DNA from: Delphinus delphis
Taxonomy: Eukaryota; Chordata; Mammalia; Artiodactyla; Delphinidae
NCBI RefSeq assembly: GCF_949987515.2
Contig: NC_082697.1
Coordinates: 21,831,730 to 21,895,729, forward strand
Direction of reading: 5' to 3'
DNA: 64,000 bases
Shown here: in pieces, positions 10,740 to 22,219 of the stretch
How positions within the stretch are numbered: position 1 is the stretch's first letter
Layout: each line of letters begins with the position of its first letter
Position numbers and translations under genes: made by a program
Notes under the pieces: model-generated
Database searches by the model: none
What the model saw: only the letters and a program-made list of their open reading frames with translations
Told to the model about the DNA's origin: nothing

Positions 10740-10850
10740 AATAAAATGGGGGTAATAATAAACTTAACATCTGAGAATTAAGTGAGAGTCCATGTGCCAG
10801 GCAGAGAATAAGTGCTTGATAAACAGTGCTCACTGTTGTTTGCTGTTATT
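10740..10850 (+). repeat. MIR SINE, 3' part (continuation)
   Basis: Continues the MIR of 10085-10225: GGGGTAATAATAAAC, CAGGCAGAGAATAAGTGCTT. Confidence 0.8.
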
Positions 10851-10904
10851 ACCGTTACAGGTGACAAGAGGAGCAACGCAAGAGGAAGCAAGAGTTAGTG
10901 GCAG

Positions 10905-11095
10905 GGCCTTGAATGCCAAGCACAGAACTGAGCACATTGCATGCAGTTGATACTCAATTGTCCCCACAGCACAGTGAAGTAGGGACTATAACTACATCCA
11001 CTTTACAGATGGGACCAAAGTTCATGGAAGCCAAAACCTTGCCTAAGACCATACAGCAAGCGAGTGCAGCAGAGTTGGGATGCTCGAGGGTCAGG
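10905..11095 (-). repeat. MIR SINE
   Basis: TCCACTTTACAGATGGGACC and CCTAAGACCATACAGCAAGC in reverse orientation. Confidence 0.75.
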
Positions 11096-11279
11096 AGAGT
11101 ACAGTCAGAAGGCACCTCTGGTGCCCCGCCCACTGTGCTGATACCCTCCCTGCCCCAGGTACCCCCACCATTCCACCATCTCCACCTCCCTAACACAGAG
11201 GCAACACAGGTCAGAGGTCAACCTCCGACATCACCATCCATATCTCTGGACCCTCCAAGGAAGAAGAAGCATCATGGAA

Positions 11280-11495
11280 AGCCTGGAGCCAGAATGCCAG
11301 GTTCAGATGCCAACTTGCCATTTCCTGGTCATGCAGCCTCCAAGGGGCCTCAGTTTACCCCTTATCAAAAATGGGAATCTGTGTAATTGCTCCTATATGA
11401 TTGGGCTTGAGGGGAAAACATGAGGTAATACTGATAAAGTGCCTGGAACATAGCAAGTGCTCAATAAATACTAGCTATTATTATCACCACTGTGG
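11280..11495 (+). repeat. MIR SINE
   Basis: GGGGCCTCAGTTTACCCCTT, then GTGCCTGGAACATAGCAAGT and GCTCAATAAATACTAGCTAT. Confidence 0.85.
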
Positions 11496-11947
11496 AAGAC
11501 CTCTCTTCAGATCCTTGCTCTCTTTTCTAACCACTCTTACAATTAGGCAAAGGCTTCCAAAATTCCAACTGTGTGTAAAGCCCTGTGCGTGGCCCTGGAG
11601 AGATTGTCTGGTAGAGTTGATTGGAACCAAGGCCTACAAAAGCCACTTCACAGGGAAAAAGTCCAGAAAAGACAAGCATGTCCACTAGTTAACCTTGCTC
11701 TAAGATGCTTGCCAGTGCAATGAGCTAAGAAAAAGAAATGGATGGAATTGGAAAACAGAAGATGAGTATCATCAGTTGCAGCTGTTATCAATATAGATCT
11801 GAGAAATCCAAAAGAATCTTCTATAAAACTATTGAACAAAAAGTGAATTAAGTAAAGCAGAAGGAAATTAAATGTAACATCCAAAAATAAATAATGTAGC
11901 TATGTACCAACAGCAATCAGGAAATAAAATGAAAGAAAGCTTAGCAT

Positions 11948-12074
11948 GGGAATTCCCTGGCATTCTAGTGGTTGAGACTCTGAGCTCTCACTGCCAACGG
12001 CCCGGGTTTGATCCCTGGTCGGGGAACTGGGGTCCTGCAAGCTGTGCGGCGTGGCCAGAAAAAAAAAAAAAAAA
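11948..12074 (+). mobile_element. CHR SINE, short (~120 bp) form
   Basis: GGGAATTCCCTGGCATTCTA start, B-box-like GGTTTGATCCC and an A15 tail. The flanks 11935-11947 and 12075-12087 (GAAAGCT(T/A)AGCAT) are a 13-bp target-site duplication with one difference. Confidence 0.9.
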
Positions 12075-12220
12075 GAAAGCTAAGCATTGCAAAAATATCG
12101 ATTCTTCCTAAGTAAATCTACAAATTGAATGTGATCCCAATAAAACCCCAACAGGATTTTTTTCTAACTAAGCAGGTCAATTTTAAAGTTTATGAGTAAA
12201 TGTATAAAAATAGCCAGGAA

Positions 12221-12578
12221 TGGGACTTCCCTGGTGGCACAGTGGTTGAATCCGCCTGCCAATGCAGGGGACACGGGTTCAAGCCCTGGCCCGGGAAGAT
12301 CCCACATGCCGCAGAGCAACTAAGCCCACGCGTCACAACTGCTGAGCCTGCGCTCTAGATAGAGCCCGCAAGCCACAACTACTGAGCCCGTGTGCCACAA
12401 CTACTGAAGCCCACATTCCTAGAGCCTGTGCTCCGCAACAAGAGAAGCCACCACAATGAGAAGCTGGTGCACTGCAACAAAGAGTAGCCCCCACTCACCG
12501 CAACTAGCCAAAGCCCGTGCACAGCAATGAAGGCCCAACGCAGCAAAAAAAAAATTTTTTTTTTTTTAAAAAAGAAAG
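12221..12578 (+). mobile_element. CHR-2-like SINE, long form
   Basis: TGGGACTTCCCTGGTGGCAC start, tRNA-like head with GGTTCAAGCCC, tandem-like CACAACTACTGAGCCCGTG body and A/T-rich tail. Perfect 12-bp target-site duplication AATAGCCAGGAA (12209-12220, 12579-12590). Confidence 0.92.
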
Positions 12579-13443
12579 AATAGCCAGGAAAACCTTAAAA
12601 AGAAGAGTAACAAAGAGAAAATAGTCCAATCAGGTAGTAAAACTTACTATAGAGGCACAATAATTAAAACTGTGTGATATCACTACAAAAATATATAAAT
12701 TAATGGAGCAGAAAAGAGGGTCCAAAAATTGTCCCCAACCATATGGAAATTTAATATATTATGAAAGTAGCATTTCATAACAGTGAGAAAAAGGTAGACT
12801 ATTTTTAAGACAGAGTTGGGACCAATGATCTGCCACCAGGAAACAAAGCTGTATCTCAATCTCACTCCACATGCCTATAAATTCCAGATCAATCATATTT
12901 AAACCACACAAAAATAAAACCATAAAGCTCTAAAATAAGGTGGGAGAATAAGTTTTCTAATCCCAGCATGGGAAAAGCATTTCTAAACATGACCAAAAAA
13001 CCTAAAAATCATTTTTGAAATAATACATCAATCTACATAAAAATCTAAAACGTCTGCATGGCTTGATAAACATCGTAAGTTCACAAGACAAACCAAAAAC
13101 TAGGAAAACATTTGTAACTCATAGATAGGCAAAGTTTTTTTTCCCTTAATATATAATGAGCTCCCATAAAATAAGAAATATAACCACAGATAGTTTACAG
13201 CAAATGAAATGGTACTTAAACATATGAGAAGATGCTCAATCTCACTTAGAAAATAAATCACATTAAAACTACACAAGCCACCCAGCAACAGCAGAATACA
13301 CATTCTTCTCAAGTGCACATGGAATATTCTCCAGGATAGACCATATGCTAAGCCATAAAACAAGCCTCAATAAATTTAAAAGGAGTGAAATCATACAAAG
13401 TATGTTTCTGATCACAATGAAATGAATTAAGAAATCAGTAACA

Positions 13444-13649
13444 GGGCTTCCCTGGTGGCGCAATGGTTGAGAGTCTGCCTGCCGATGCAGGGGACATGGG
13501 TTCGTGCCCCAGTCCGGGAAGATCCCACATGCCGTGGAGCGGCTGGGCCCGTGAGCCATGGCCGCTGAGCCTGCGCGTCCGGAGCCTGTGCTCCACAACG
13601 GGAGAGGTCACAACAGTGAGAGGCCCGCGTACCGCAAAAAAAAAAAAAG
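13444..13649 (+). mobile_element. CHR SINE, internally deleted (~200 bp, cetacean type)
   Basis: GGGCTTCCCTGGTGGCGCAA start; body GGCTGGGCCCGTGAGCCATG and CCACAACGGGAGAGG typical of the very common cetacean subfamily (CD/CDO-like by memory). Target-site duplication AAGAAATCAGTAACA (13429-13443 and 13650-13664). Confidence 0.92.
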
Positions 13650-15941
13650 AAAGAAATCAGTAACAGAAATAAATTTGGGAAATTACAAATATGTGAAAAT
13701 TAATACACCTAATAACCAATGAGCCAAAGAAGAAACCACCCAAAAAAGTAGAAAATACTTTGAGATTAATGAAAATGAAGACACAACTTATCAAAATGTA
13801 TGGGATGCAGTAAAGTAGAACTTAAAGGGAAATGTATAGCTGTAAATGCCTATATTAAAAGAGAAGAAAGGTCTTGAATCAGTAACCTAAACTTCCACCT
13901 TAAGACACTAGCAAAAAAACAAAAAAAAAAGAAGAAGAAGAAAAAGAAGAGCAAACTAATCCTAAGGCAAGTGAAAGGAAGGAAATAAAGATTACAGCAG
14001 AAATTAGTGAAATAGAAAATAAAAAACAATAGAGAAAAATCAACAAAACCAAAAGTTTGTTCTTTGAAAAGCTTAACAAAATTGACAAACAAGAAAATTG
14101 TTCTGAGCAAGAAAAAAAGGGAGAAGACTCAAATTACTAAGCCCAGGAATGAAAGAGAGGACAACTACCAATCTTACAGAAATAAAGAAGATTTTAAGGA
14201 AATGCTATGAACAATGCCATGCCATGCCAACAAATTAGATATCTTGGATAAAATGGACAAATACCTAAGAAAACACAAACTACTGAAACTAAGAAGAAAT
14301 AGAAATTTTAAATAAAGCTAAAACAAGTAAAGAGATTGAATTAGTAATTTTAAAACATGTCACAAAGAAAAACTCAAGCCCAGGTGGCTTCACTGGTGAA
14401 TTCTACTAAACAGATAAATAAGAATTAATACCAATTCTTCTCTTGGGAACACTTCCCAACTCATTCTATGAAGCCAGTATTACCCTAACACCAAAGCCAA
14501 ACAAAGACATCATAAGAAAAGAAAACTACAGACCATTATCTCTTATGACTATAAGATGTAAAAATCTTCAACAAAATACTAGCAAACTGGATCCAGCAAC
14601 ATATAAAAAGAATTATACATCATGACCAAGTGAGATTTTCCCCAAGCATACAAGGTTGGTTTAAATTCTGAAAATCAATCAATGTAATATACCATACCAA
14701 TAAAATAAAGGACAAAAACTATATAATAATCACAGTAGATAAAGAAAAAGTATTTGGCAAAATCCAACACACTTTCATGATAAAAACACCCACCAAACTA
14801 GGAATAGAAGGGAATTTCTTCAACCTGACAAAGGGCATCTATGAAAAAGCCATATCTAACAACATACTTAATGGGGAAAGACTGAATGCTTTCCCCCTCA
14901 GAAACAAGACAAGGATGTCTGCTCTCACCAGTTCTATTCAACATTGTACTGGAGGTTCCAACCAGGGCAATAAAGGAAGAAGATGAAATAAAAGACATCC
15001 AGATTGGAAAGGAAGAAGTAAAATTTTCTTTATTTGTAGATGACATAACCTTGTATATAAAAATTCCTAAGGATTCCACTAAAAAAATTATGAGAATAAA
15101 CAAGTTCAGCAACTTGCAAGGTACAAGATTAGTATATAAAAATAAATTGTATTTCTATACACTAGCAATAAACAATCCAAAAATAAAATTAAGAAAATAA
15201 ATTACAATATCAAAAGAAGACTTAGGAATAAGATTAACAAAAGAAGTGCAAAACATATACTCTGAAAACAACAAAAATTGTTGAAAGAAATTAAAGAACT
15301 AAATAAATGGAAAGACATCCCATGTTCATGGATTGGAAGACTATGCATTATTAAGATGGCAATAGTCCCCAAACTAATCTAGAGTCAACACAATCCCAAA
15401 CAAAATCCCAGCTAGCTTCTTTGCAAAAATTGACAAACTGACCCTAAAATTCATATGGACAGTCAAGAGACCCAGAATAGAAAAAACAATCTTGAAAAAC
15501 AGAAACAAAGCCTGAGGGCTCACACTTCTCAATTTCAAAACTTGCTGCAAAGCTCTGGAAATCAGGACAGTGTGGTGCTGGTATGAGGATAGACTTATAA
15601 ATCAATCCAGCAATAAACACTCACATTTATGGTCAATTGACTTTTGACAAGGGTGTCAATATAATTAAATGGAGAAAGAAGAATCTTTTCAATGAATGCT
15701 GCGGGAACAACTGGATACACTCAGGCAGAAGAAGGAAGTTGGGCACCTTCTTCAAACCCTACACAAAAATTAACTCACAGTGGATCACAAATCTAAATGT
15801 ACAAGGTAAAACTTTAAAAATCTTATAAGAAAATACAGGCATAAATTTCCCCACTTTGGATCAAAATAGTTTCTTAGTCATGACACAAGCAACAAAAGAA
15901 AAAATAGATAAACTGAACTTCATGAAAATTAAAAACGTTTG

Positions 15942-16261
15942 GACTTGCCTGGTGGCACAGTGGTTAAGAATCCACCTGCCAATGCAGAGGGCACGAGTTT
16001 GAGCCCTGGTCCGGGAAGATCCCACAAGGCACGGAGCAACTAAGCCCGTGCGCCACAACTACTGAGCCCGTGTGCCACAACTACTGAATCCCACACACCT
16101 AGAGCCCGTGCTCTGCAACAAGAGAAGCCACTGCAATGAGAAGCCCACACACTGCAACAAAGAGTAGCCCCCGCTTGCCACAACTAGAAAAAGCCCATGC
16201 ACAACAACGAAGACTCAATGCAGCCAAAAATAAATCAATAAAATAAATAAATTTACAAAAA
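15942..16261 (+). mobile_element. CHR-2-like SINE, long form
   Basis: GACTTGCCTGGTGGCACAGT start and CAACAAGAGAAGCCACTGCA body. Perfect 17-bp target-site duplication AAAATTAAAAACGTTTG (15925-15941, 16262-16278) within L1 copy B. Confidence 0.93.
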
Positions 16262-17235
16262 AAAATTAAAAACGTTTGTGTGTCAAAGGACACCATCAAG
16301 AAGGTAAAAAGAATCCATCAAATGGGGGAAAATATTTGCAAACCGTATATCTGATAAGGGACTTGTATCTAGAATATATAAATATCTTTTACAACTCAAC
16401 AAACAAAAAGAGAAATGACCCAACTTAAAAATGGACAGAAGATCTGAATAGACGTTTCTCCAAAGAAAATATATGGCTAGTAGCTGCATGAAAAGATGTT
16501 CAACATTATTAGTCATCAGGAAAATGCAAATCAAAACCGCAATGTGATACCACTTCACACCCACTAGGATGGCTGTAATTAAAAAGATAGAAAACAACAA
16601 GTTGTTGGCAAGGATGTAGAGAAATTGGAAACTTCATACATTACTGGTGGGAATGTGAAATGGTATAGCTGTTTTGAAAAAACAGTCTGGCAGTCCCTCA
16701 AAAAGTTAAATATAGAGTGACCATATGACCCAGAAGTCCCACTCCTAGATATAGACCCAAGAGAAAAGAAAACATATCCACATAAAAACTTGAACGTGAG
16801 TGTTCACAGAAGCATTATTCATAATAGCCAAAAAGTGGAAACAACCATATGTCCATCAATTGATGAATGGGTAAATAAATGTGGTATATCCATATAACAG
16901 AATATTATTTGGCAAGAAAAAGGAATGGAGTACTGATACATGCTACAACATGGGTGAACCTCGAAAACATGCTAAGTGAAAGAAGCCAGACACAAAAGAC
17001 TAGGTACTGTATGATTCCATTTACATGAAAGTTCCAGAATAAGCAAATCTATAGAAACATAAAGTAAACTAGTTGTCACCTGGGGCTGGGGGGAGGAAGG
17101 TTTGAGGGGCAGTGGAGACTGACTAAATGGGTTACACAATTTCTTTTGGGGGGTGATGAAATTGTTCTAAAATTGTGGTGATGATTGTACAACTCTGTGA
17201 CTACACTAAAAACCATTAAATTGTACCCTTTGGGG

Positions 17236-17515
17236 GAGGGATAAATTGGGAGGTTGGGATTGACATATACACACTACTATATATAAAAGAGATAACTAAT
17301 AAGGACCTACTGTGTAGCACAGGGAACTCTATTCAATACTCTGTAATGAGCTATATGGGAAGAGAAGCTAAAAAAAAAATTTACATATGTATAACTGATT
17401 CATTTTGCTGTACAGCAGAAACTAACACAACATTGTTAATCAACTGTACTCCAACAAAAATTCAAATAAATAAACACATACATACATAGATACATACAAA
17501 ATAAATAAACTGGAC
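17236..17515 (+). mobile_element. Young L1 3' end inserted in L1 copy B
   Basis: GACATATACACACTACTATA, GTAGCACAGGGAACTCTATT, TGTACAGCAGAAACTAACAC and a CAAATAAATAAAC tail. The older L1 end resumes at ACACTTTAAATGGGTGAATT. Confidence 0.8.
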
Positions 17516-17589
17516 ACTTTAAATGGGTGAATTGTCTGGTATGTGAATTCTATCTCAATAAAGCTGTGTTTAAAAAAAAAAAAAACACT

Positions 17590-18238
17590 ACACCAGAGGC
17601 CACTGTTCATCTATTAGATTGGCAGATCCCCAAATTCTAGATCAACCTGTGTTGGTGAGAGCGAGGGGAAGAAGAGGATGCGGTGTGAAGATACATCAGT
17701 GCCACCTCCGTGAAGGACCCTCTGGCCATATCTAACAAAACTACAACTGCACACATTCTCGGACACTGCAATTTGGGATTAATCCTAGAGGTATCCTCAC
17801 ACGTGAACACTAAGCACACGATGGAAGATACGCATTGCAGAACGGTCTGCAATAAGCAAAAGGCTGGAAACAACCAAAAGTAGTCTTCTCTAATTAAATA
17901 AAGCATGGTCTCCATCCACACAATGAATACTACGCAATCAGGAAAAAGAAAGAAGCGGCACTATATGATCTCCAAGGCACACTGTCAAGAGCAAACAGTC
18001 ACATGTAGAGCTGAGGATACCATGCATGATCACTTGAGGTTTTTAAACTATTTTTTCTAATATCCATGCTTACATATGCCTGGACTCCCTGGAAGAACAC
18101 ACCAGAAACTCCTCCCATGGCTGCCTCCAGCAAGGAGACCTGGGTGCCAGAGAGGTTTACTTTTCCCTGCCTTCTTCTGTACTGTTTGAATTATTGTTTA
18201 CTGTGTGTGTTAATGCTTTTTCTTTCCTTTTTAAGACA
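17590..18238 (+). repeat. Old L1 (L1M type) 3' UTR
   Basis: GGCTGGAAACAACCAAAAG, CAATGAATACTACGCAATCA and TTTACTGTGTGTGTTAATGC follow old L1 3' UTRs; strongly decayed. Confidence 0.6.
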
Positions 18239-18478
18239 AAAGTTGACATATACACACTACTATATATAAAATAGATAACTAATAAGAATCTACTGTATAG
18301 CACAGGGAACTCTACCCAATACTCCGTAATGACCTGTATGGGAAAAGAATCTAAAAAAGAGTGTATATATATATATATATATATATATAAAACTGATTCA
18401 CTTTGCTGTACAGCAGAAACTAAAACAACATTGTAAATCAACTATACTCCAATAAAAACTAATTTAAAAGGAAAGAAA
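18239..18478 (+). mobile_element. Young L1 3' end
   Basis: Near copy of the element at 17236: GACATATACACACTACTATA, GCACAGGGAACTCTACCCAA, CAGCAGAAACTAAAACAAC, ATACTCCAATAAAAACTAAT. It includes the (TA)n at 18362. Confidence 0.85.
18362..18389 (+). repeat. (TA)n microsatellite
   Basis: About 13-14 uninterrupted TA units inside a young L1 3' end. Confidence 0.95.
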
Positions 18479-18484
18479 AAAGAC

Positions 18485-18640
18485 AGGTTTACCTGGTATC
18501 AGATCCTGGTGCTCTCTCTCATAGCTGGGAAGTCACTCCACTTCTCTGAGCCTCTGTGCTCTGCAAAGAGAGGGATAATAATAGTATCTGCCTTGCAAAG
18601 TTGTTGTGAAGGATTAAATAAGACAAGGCCCCGCACGCAC
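18485..18640 (+). repeat. MIR SINE
   Basis: CACTTCTCTGAGCCTCTGTG and GGGATAATAATAGTATCTGC. Confidence 0.8.
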
Positions 18641-18789
18641 ACACGCACAGGGCTCCCCACCGTGTCTGTGTCTGGCTCCTAGCAGTAGGTGCATGGTTCA
18701 TGCTGGTTATTAATACGTTACTACGTACACCGAGGTGGATTGTTAACAAGTGCCACCAGGGAGACTTGGGACCAAGTGTTCAGAGCATC

Positions 18790-19060
18790 AGCAATCCCCT
18801 CCAACTGGGAGGAACTGGGAAAGGATTCCTGGGGGAGGCAGCATTTGAGAAGGGCTTCAAGGTCGAGAAGGAGGTCCACAAATAGAGATAACTGGGGGCT
18901 GTGCCTCTGGCAGAGGGAGCTGTGCAGGCAAAGGCCTGGAGGTAGGAAAGTCCTGGGTATTCGCTCAGTCGTTCATTCACTGGCTCCTTCAACAGAGCTC
19001 AGCTGAGCACCGACTATGTGCCAGACACTCTCATAGGAAAGACAGACAAAGCCAAGTAGC
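18790..19060 (-). repeat. L2 fragment
   Basis: Reverse L2: GCATTTGAGAAGGGCTTCAA, CAGGCAAAGGCCTGGAGGTA and GCACCGACTATGTGCCAGAC. Confidence 0.7.
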
Positions 19061-19144
19061 TGGACCATCGAAGGGAGGAATTACAGAGAGTGTGAAGACA
19101 ACAAGGGGCTGGGGCAGAGCCTCACCCAGGTCCAAGTGTTCATA

Positions 19145-19225
19145 GAGCAGACCAGGAAAAGGAGGCTCAGAGAGGGAGAGAGGCTACCTAAGGTCACACA
19201 GCACCTTCTCAACTTCTGGAAAGGT
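19145..19225 (-). repeat. MIR fragment
   Basis: GGAGGCTCAGAGAGGGAGAG and CTAAGGTCACACAGCACC. Confidence 0.7.
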
Positions 19226-19374
19226 CCGCTCCCAGCTCCACCCTTCCCATGTCCCACGAGCCTGGAGAAGAGAAAGCCCACAAGGGCCATCCCAATGTGC
19301 ACGCATCAGAAGGTGCATAAAGATGCCATCTAAACTGGGGTCCCCAACAAAGAGGAGGGACAACTGGTTCTCAG

Positions 19375-19605
19375 ATGATAACAGCACCTAGCTGATGGGT
19401 AGAGAGACTCCTGTGTGCCAGGCACCATGCTGAGAAGTGCACTACATCTACGAGCCCAGGTGAACCCTCTGCAGTCCTATGTGGTCAGCCCCATTTTGCA
19501 GATGAGGGAACTGAGGTCCAGAGAGGTCAAGTTACTTGCCTAAGGTCACACGGCTCATAAGAGACAGCATTGGCAGGCAGACTCGGATTGTCTGGGCTCC
19601 GTAGC
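19375..19605 (-). repeat. MIR SINE, nearly full length
   Basis: GTGTGCCAGGCACCATGCTG, CCATTTTGCAGATGAGGGAA, CTAAGGTCACACGGCTCATA. Confidence 0.88.
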
Positions 19606-20124
19606 CTCAGGTCCCAGGGCCCATCGCCCAAGGGAGCCACTGCCAGGGCCTGTATCAGCAGTCACATCCCTTCTAAAAGCACCCAAGGTGAAGCTGTTCT
19701 CAGCCAGTCCAGGAATGTCTCCTGATAACAGTGGCCCAACCGGGGGTGGGAGGAGTGGGTGGTGGTGGTTGTGTGGGGAATGGGGGGGAGGGGCGGCAGG
19801 AGGGACACAGCCCATTTGAGTCCATCTGTCCTGCCTCTGGAGAGGAGGAAACAAAAAGGTCCCATCAGGCACCCATCAGAGTCAGGCGGGTTGCAGCATC
19901 CTGGTTAAGGGGGCTCCTGCTGTGGCCCTGGGAGAACTCTGGGCAAGTCAACCAAAGCCTCCTTCAGTACCATGGAGACATCCATAATCACCCCAGACAG
20001 TTGCAAGAGCAAATGAGCTAACCACGTGTGCCCTGGGCACGCAGGCCATGCTGGATAAAGGGGCGGGGGGGGGGGGCGCGACCACCACTGCTACCTTATT
20101 ATTTCCATTGTTATTGTTTAGCTC

Positions 20125-20260
20125 TCCAGTTCCCACCAGGACCCTGCTTCACAGGGACGATCAGCCCCCATCTCCCAGAGAAGGCAACAGAGAGAGGCTC
20201 AGAAAAGCCAAGTCAGCTGCCCAGGCCACCATCCAAGACAGCAGAGGACCAGCTGGGGAT
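20125..20260 (-). repeat. Degenerate MIR
   Basis: GGCAACAGAGAGAGGCTCAG with AAGTCAGCTGCCCAGGCCAC; weak. Confidence 0.5.
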
Positions 20261-20384
20261 CCTGGCTCTCCTGGCGCCAGGCCACTTTGGCCCCTCTCCC
20301 CAAGGGCACCAGTCCCAGCTGGGCTCTCGAAGGGAGTTATTACACCAGGGACTAAGCAGGGCCCTCAGTCAGTCCTTTTTCTAC

Positions 20385-20455
20385 TAGGGTAATGGAGGCC
20401 AAGATAGGGGGAGTGGCTGGCCCAAGGCCACACAGCCCAAGAAGGACCACTTACG
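20385..20455 (-). repeat. MIR fragment
   Basis: TGGCCCAAGGCCACACAGCC only. Confidence 0.55.
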
Positions 20456-20799
20456 GAATGAAACTGTCACCCTTCTGAACCTCCAAAGCTAGGTCCCCAG
20501 CTGATGCCCCACCCTCCTCGCAACAGCCCTAGGGGGCAGGTACCACCAGCACTGGCCCGTGTCCACAGGGGAGGAAGTTGAGGCTGGAGGAGCGTGGGAG
20601 AGGGTGCCGGCCCATCATGCCCATCCCAAAAGTGGGGGCTGTGACCCTTTCCTGCCTCCCCTGGAGCCTCCCACACGTTGGCAGGAATCTTCTGATTCCC
20701 TTTCTTCCTTCAGACTCTCAAAAGAATGACGTGCTCAACTGACGTGTTTTTCTACAAGTGGTTTCGGAATATAGAAGGGAGTCCTGCTTCAGAGCAGGG

Positions 20800-20862
20800 G
20801 AACATCAATAATGACAGTAATAAGAATAAGGGCAGTAGCAACAGCTAATATTCGTTTAGCGC
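20800..20862 (-). repeat. MIR SINE, outer part (split)
   Basis: AATAATGACAGTAATAAGAA and AGCTAATATTCGTTTAGCGC; the element resumes at about 21019. Confidence 0.75.
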
Positions 20863-20990
20863 TTTTTTTTTTTTTTTTTTTGGCCGCACCGTGTGGCATG
20901 CAGGATCTTAGTTCCCCGACCAAGGATCAAACCCGCACCCCCTGCAAGGGAAGCGCAGAGTCTTAACCACTGGACCACCAGGGAAGTCCC
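20863..20990 (-). mobile_element. CHR SINE, short form
   Basis: Poly(T) at the left, GGATCTTAGTTCCCCGACCA, B-box complement GGATCAAACCC and terminal GGGAAGTCCC. It splits a MIR. No ordinary target-site duplication is seen left of the poly(T). Confidence 0.88.
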
Positions 20991-21034
20991 TATGTGCCAT
21001 TCTTTTTTTTTTTTTTTTCCTATGTGCCATTCTT
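20989..21034. repeat. 16-bp direct repeat around a bare poly(T)
   Basis: CCTATGTGCCATTCTT occurs at 20989-21004 and 21019-21034, identical, separated only by T's. It abuts the SINE's 5' end. The pattern is that of a target-site duplication around an insertion consisting only of a poly(A) tail. Confidence 0.85.
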
Positions 21035-21125
21035 ATCACCCCATTTTACAGAAGAGGAAACGGAAACACAGACAGGTTAAATGATGTGATTAAAATCCCG
21101 CCTCTTAGCAGCTAAGTGACAAGTT
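21019..21125 (-). repeat. MIR SINE, inner part (continuation)
   Basis: ACCCCATTTTACAGAAGAGG and AATCCCGCCTCTTAGCAGCT continue the MIR of 20800-20862. Confidence 0.8.
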
Positions 21126-21439
21126 CCTCCCTCTCTGAGCTTCTCCCTGAAGGGGGGCTGCCACCCCTTGGGTCACTTGAGAAGGACCCAAGGAAGAAGC
21201 CAGGGCCACGGCCAGCTCAGCCCCCTCCCCAGAACTCAACACCATTGGCTGCTCCAGTGCAGGCTGGTGGGGTGGAATGGGGCATGCTGATGGCGGTGTG
21301 GAGACCACACCTTTCCCCCTCATGCCCTCCCACCTGGGGTTCACACTACCCGTTCCATGCTCCCAACAGCCTTGGAACAAGCTATGGCCACAGTCATTTT
21401 ACACATGAGCACACAGGGCTCCAGGAAACTGCCCCAGCC

Positions 21440-21650
21440 AGGAAGTGGAGTGCAAAGGCCCTGAGGCAGGAAGGTCAGATGTGCAGGTCTGGACTGAGTG
21501 GGTTCCAGCTTAACTGGGTCGCTGCAGGCTTTTGGTCCAGGCACGAGGAGGTCGGAGGGAGGCCCCGAGAGGGACCCGTCCAGCAATTTAGGTCAGAAAG
21601 ACCTGAAAATTTGAGAGAGAAGCCCATGAAGATTTTCTCAGGCCCCTGAG
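21440..21650 (-). repeat. L2 fragment
   Basis: GTGCAAAGGCCCTGAGGCAG is the reverse complement of the L2 CTTTGCAC motif. Confidence 0.6.
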
Positions 21651-21719
21651 TGTGCTGGGAGGGATGGGGGCGGGGGGGGGGGAGGTTACTGAGGCTTCAT
21701 CCCACAGTGATCCTATCAG

Positions 21720-21895
21720 AGCGCAGTGATCAGCTTCAGAGGAGACACCTAAACCATGGTGGACTTCCCAGAGGAGGGGACATCTCAGCTAAGGTCCAAA
21801 GGCTGAGCAGTTTGTGAAAAGAGGAAGGGGAAGCATGATCCAGGCAGAAGGGATTACTTGGCCAAAGGCCCAGAGGTGGGACCATTTAAAGAAAG
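21720..21895 (-). repeat. L2 fragment
   Basis: TTGGCCAAAGGCCCAGAGGT and ACTTCCCAGAGGAGGGGACA in reverse L2 order. Confidence 0.55.
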
Positions 21896-22219
21896 GCAAA
21901 GAGCCATGTCAGTTTAAGTCATGTAGTCTCAGTTTCTCCAGCAGCGAAATGGGGGGAAAGACAGGCACACAGTGGGTACCTCCATCTCCCCCACACCCAC
22001 TGTCTTCCTTCTCCAAGGCCCCCACCCAAGAGGAAGGGCACTTCCTCCTGCCATGGAGCATCTTTGGGGCTGGTGAGGTTGGCAGGGTTGGGAGGTTTCA
22101 CTGACACCCCACCCCCCTGACACCCTCTACCCCAGAATCCAGGCCAGGCAGCCTGGCAGGTGGATGGGGAGGGCAGCTCACAGGCCAGGAGGCCACAGCC
22201 CTGATCTCAGAGAGTTTTG

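Larger units (their letters stand above)
11720..13264 (+). mobile_element. L1 copy A: ORF2 3' part to 3' UTR, dead
   Basis: AT-rich L1 sequence resembling the ORF2 end and 3' UTR region (for example TATAATGAGCTCCCATAAAA and GAGAAGATGCTCAATCTCAC at 13150-13250). Two SINEs interrupt it (11948-12074 and 12221-12578). No open frame survives. It is followed directly by a second L1 that starts in an earlier part of ORF2. Confidence 0.7.
13265..17585 (+). mobile_element. L1 copy B: ORF2 with RT region to 3' end, dead
   Basis: Fragments of LINE-1 ORF2: RT motifs [18 protein letters not shown] with ENYRPLSLM (about 14450-14560), then [17 protein letters not shown] and the catalytic box, here FVDD instead of FADD (about 14905-15045). 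The frame is broken by many stops and shifts, so the copy cannot be active. The 3' UTR follows (16279-17230) and ends at about 17516-17585 (ATTCTATCTCAATAAAGCTG plus A tail). It is pierced by SINEs at 13444 and 15942 and by a younger L1 3' end at 17236. Confidence 0.88.

Noticed and set aside
12221..12300. tRNA gene, because of tRNA-like box B sequences in the SINEs
   Set aside because: The heads belong to CHR SINEs with poly(A) tails and target-site duplications; no cloverleaf-forming intact tRNA was seen.
14443..15200. Reverse-transcriptase gene
   Set aside because: Fragments of a dead LINE-1 ORF2 with stops and frameshifts, not a host gene.
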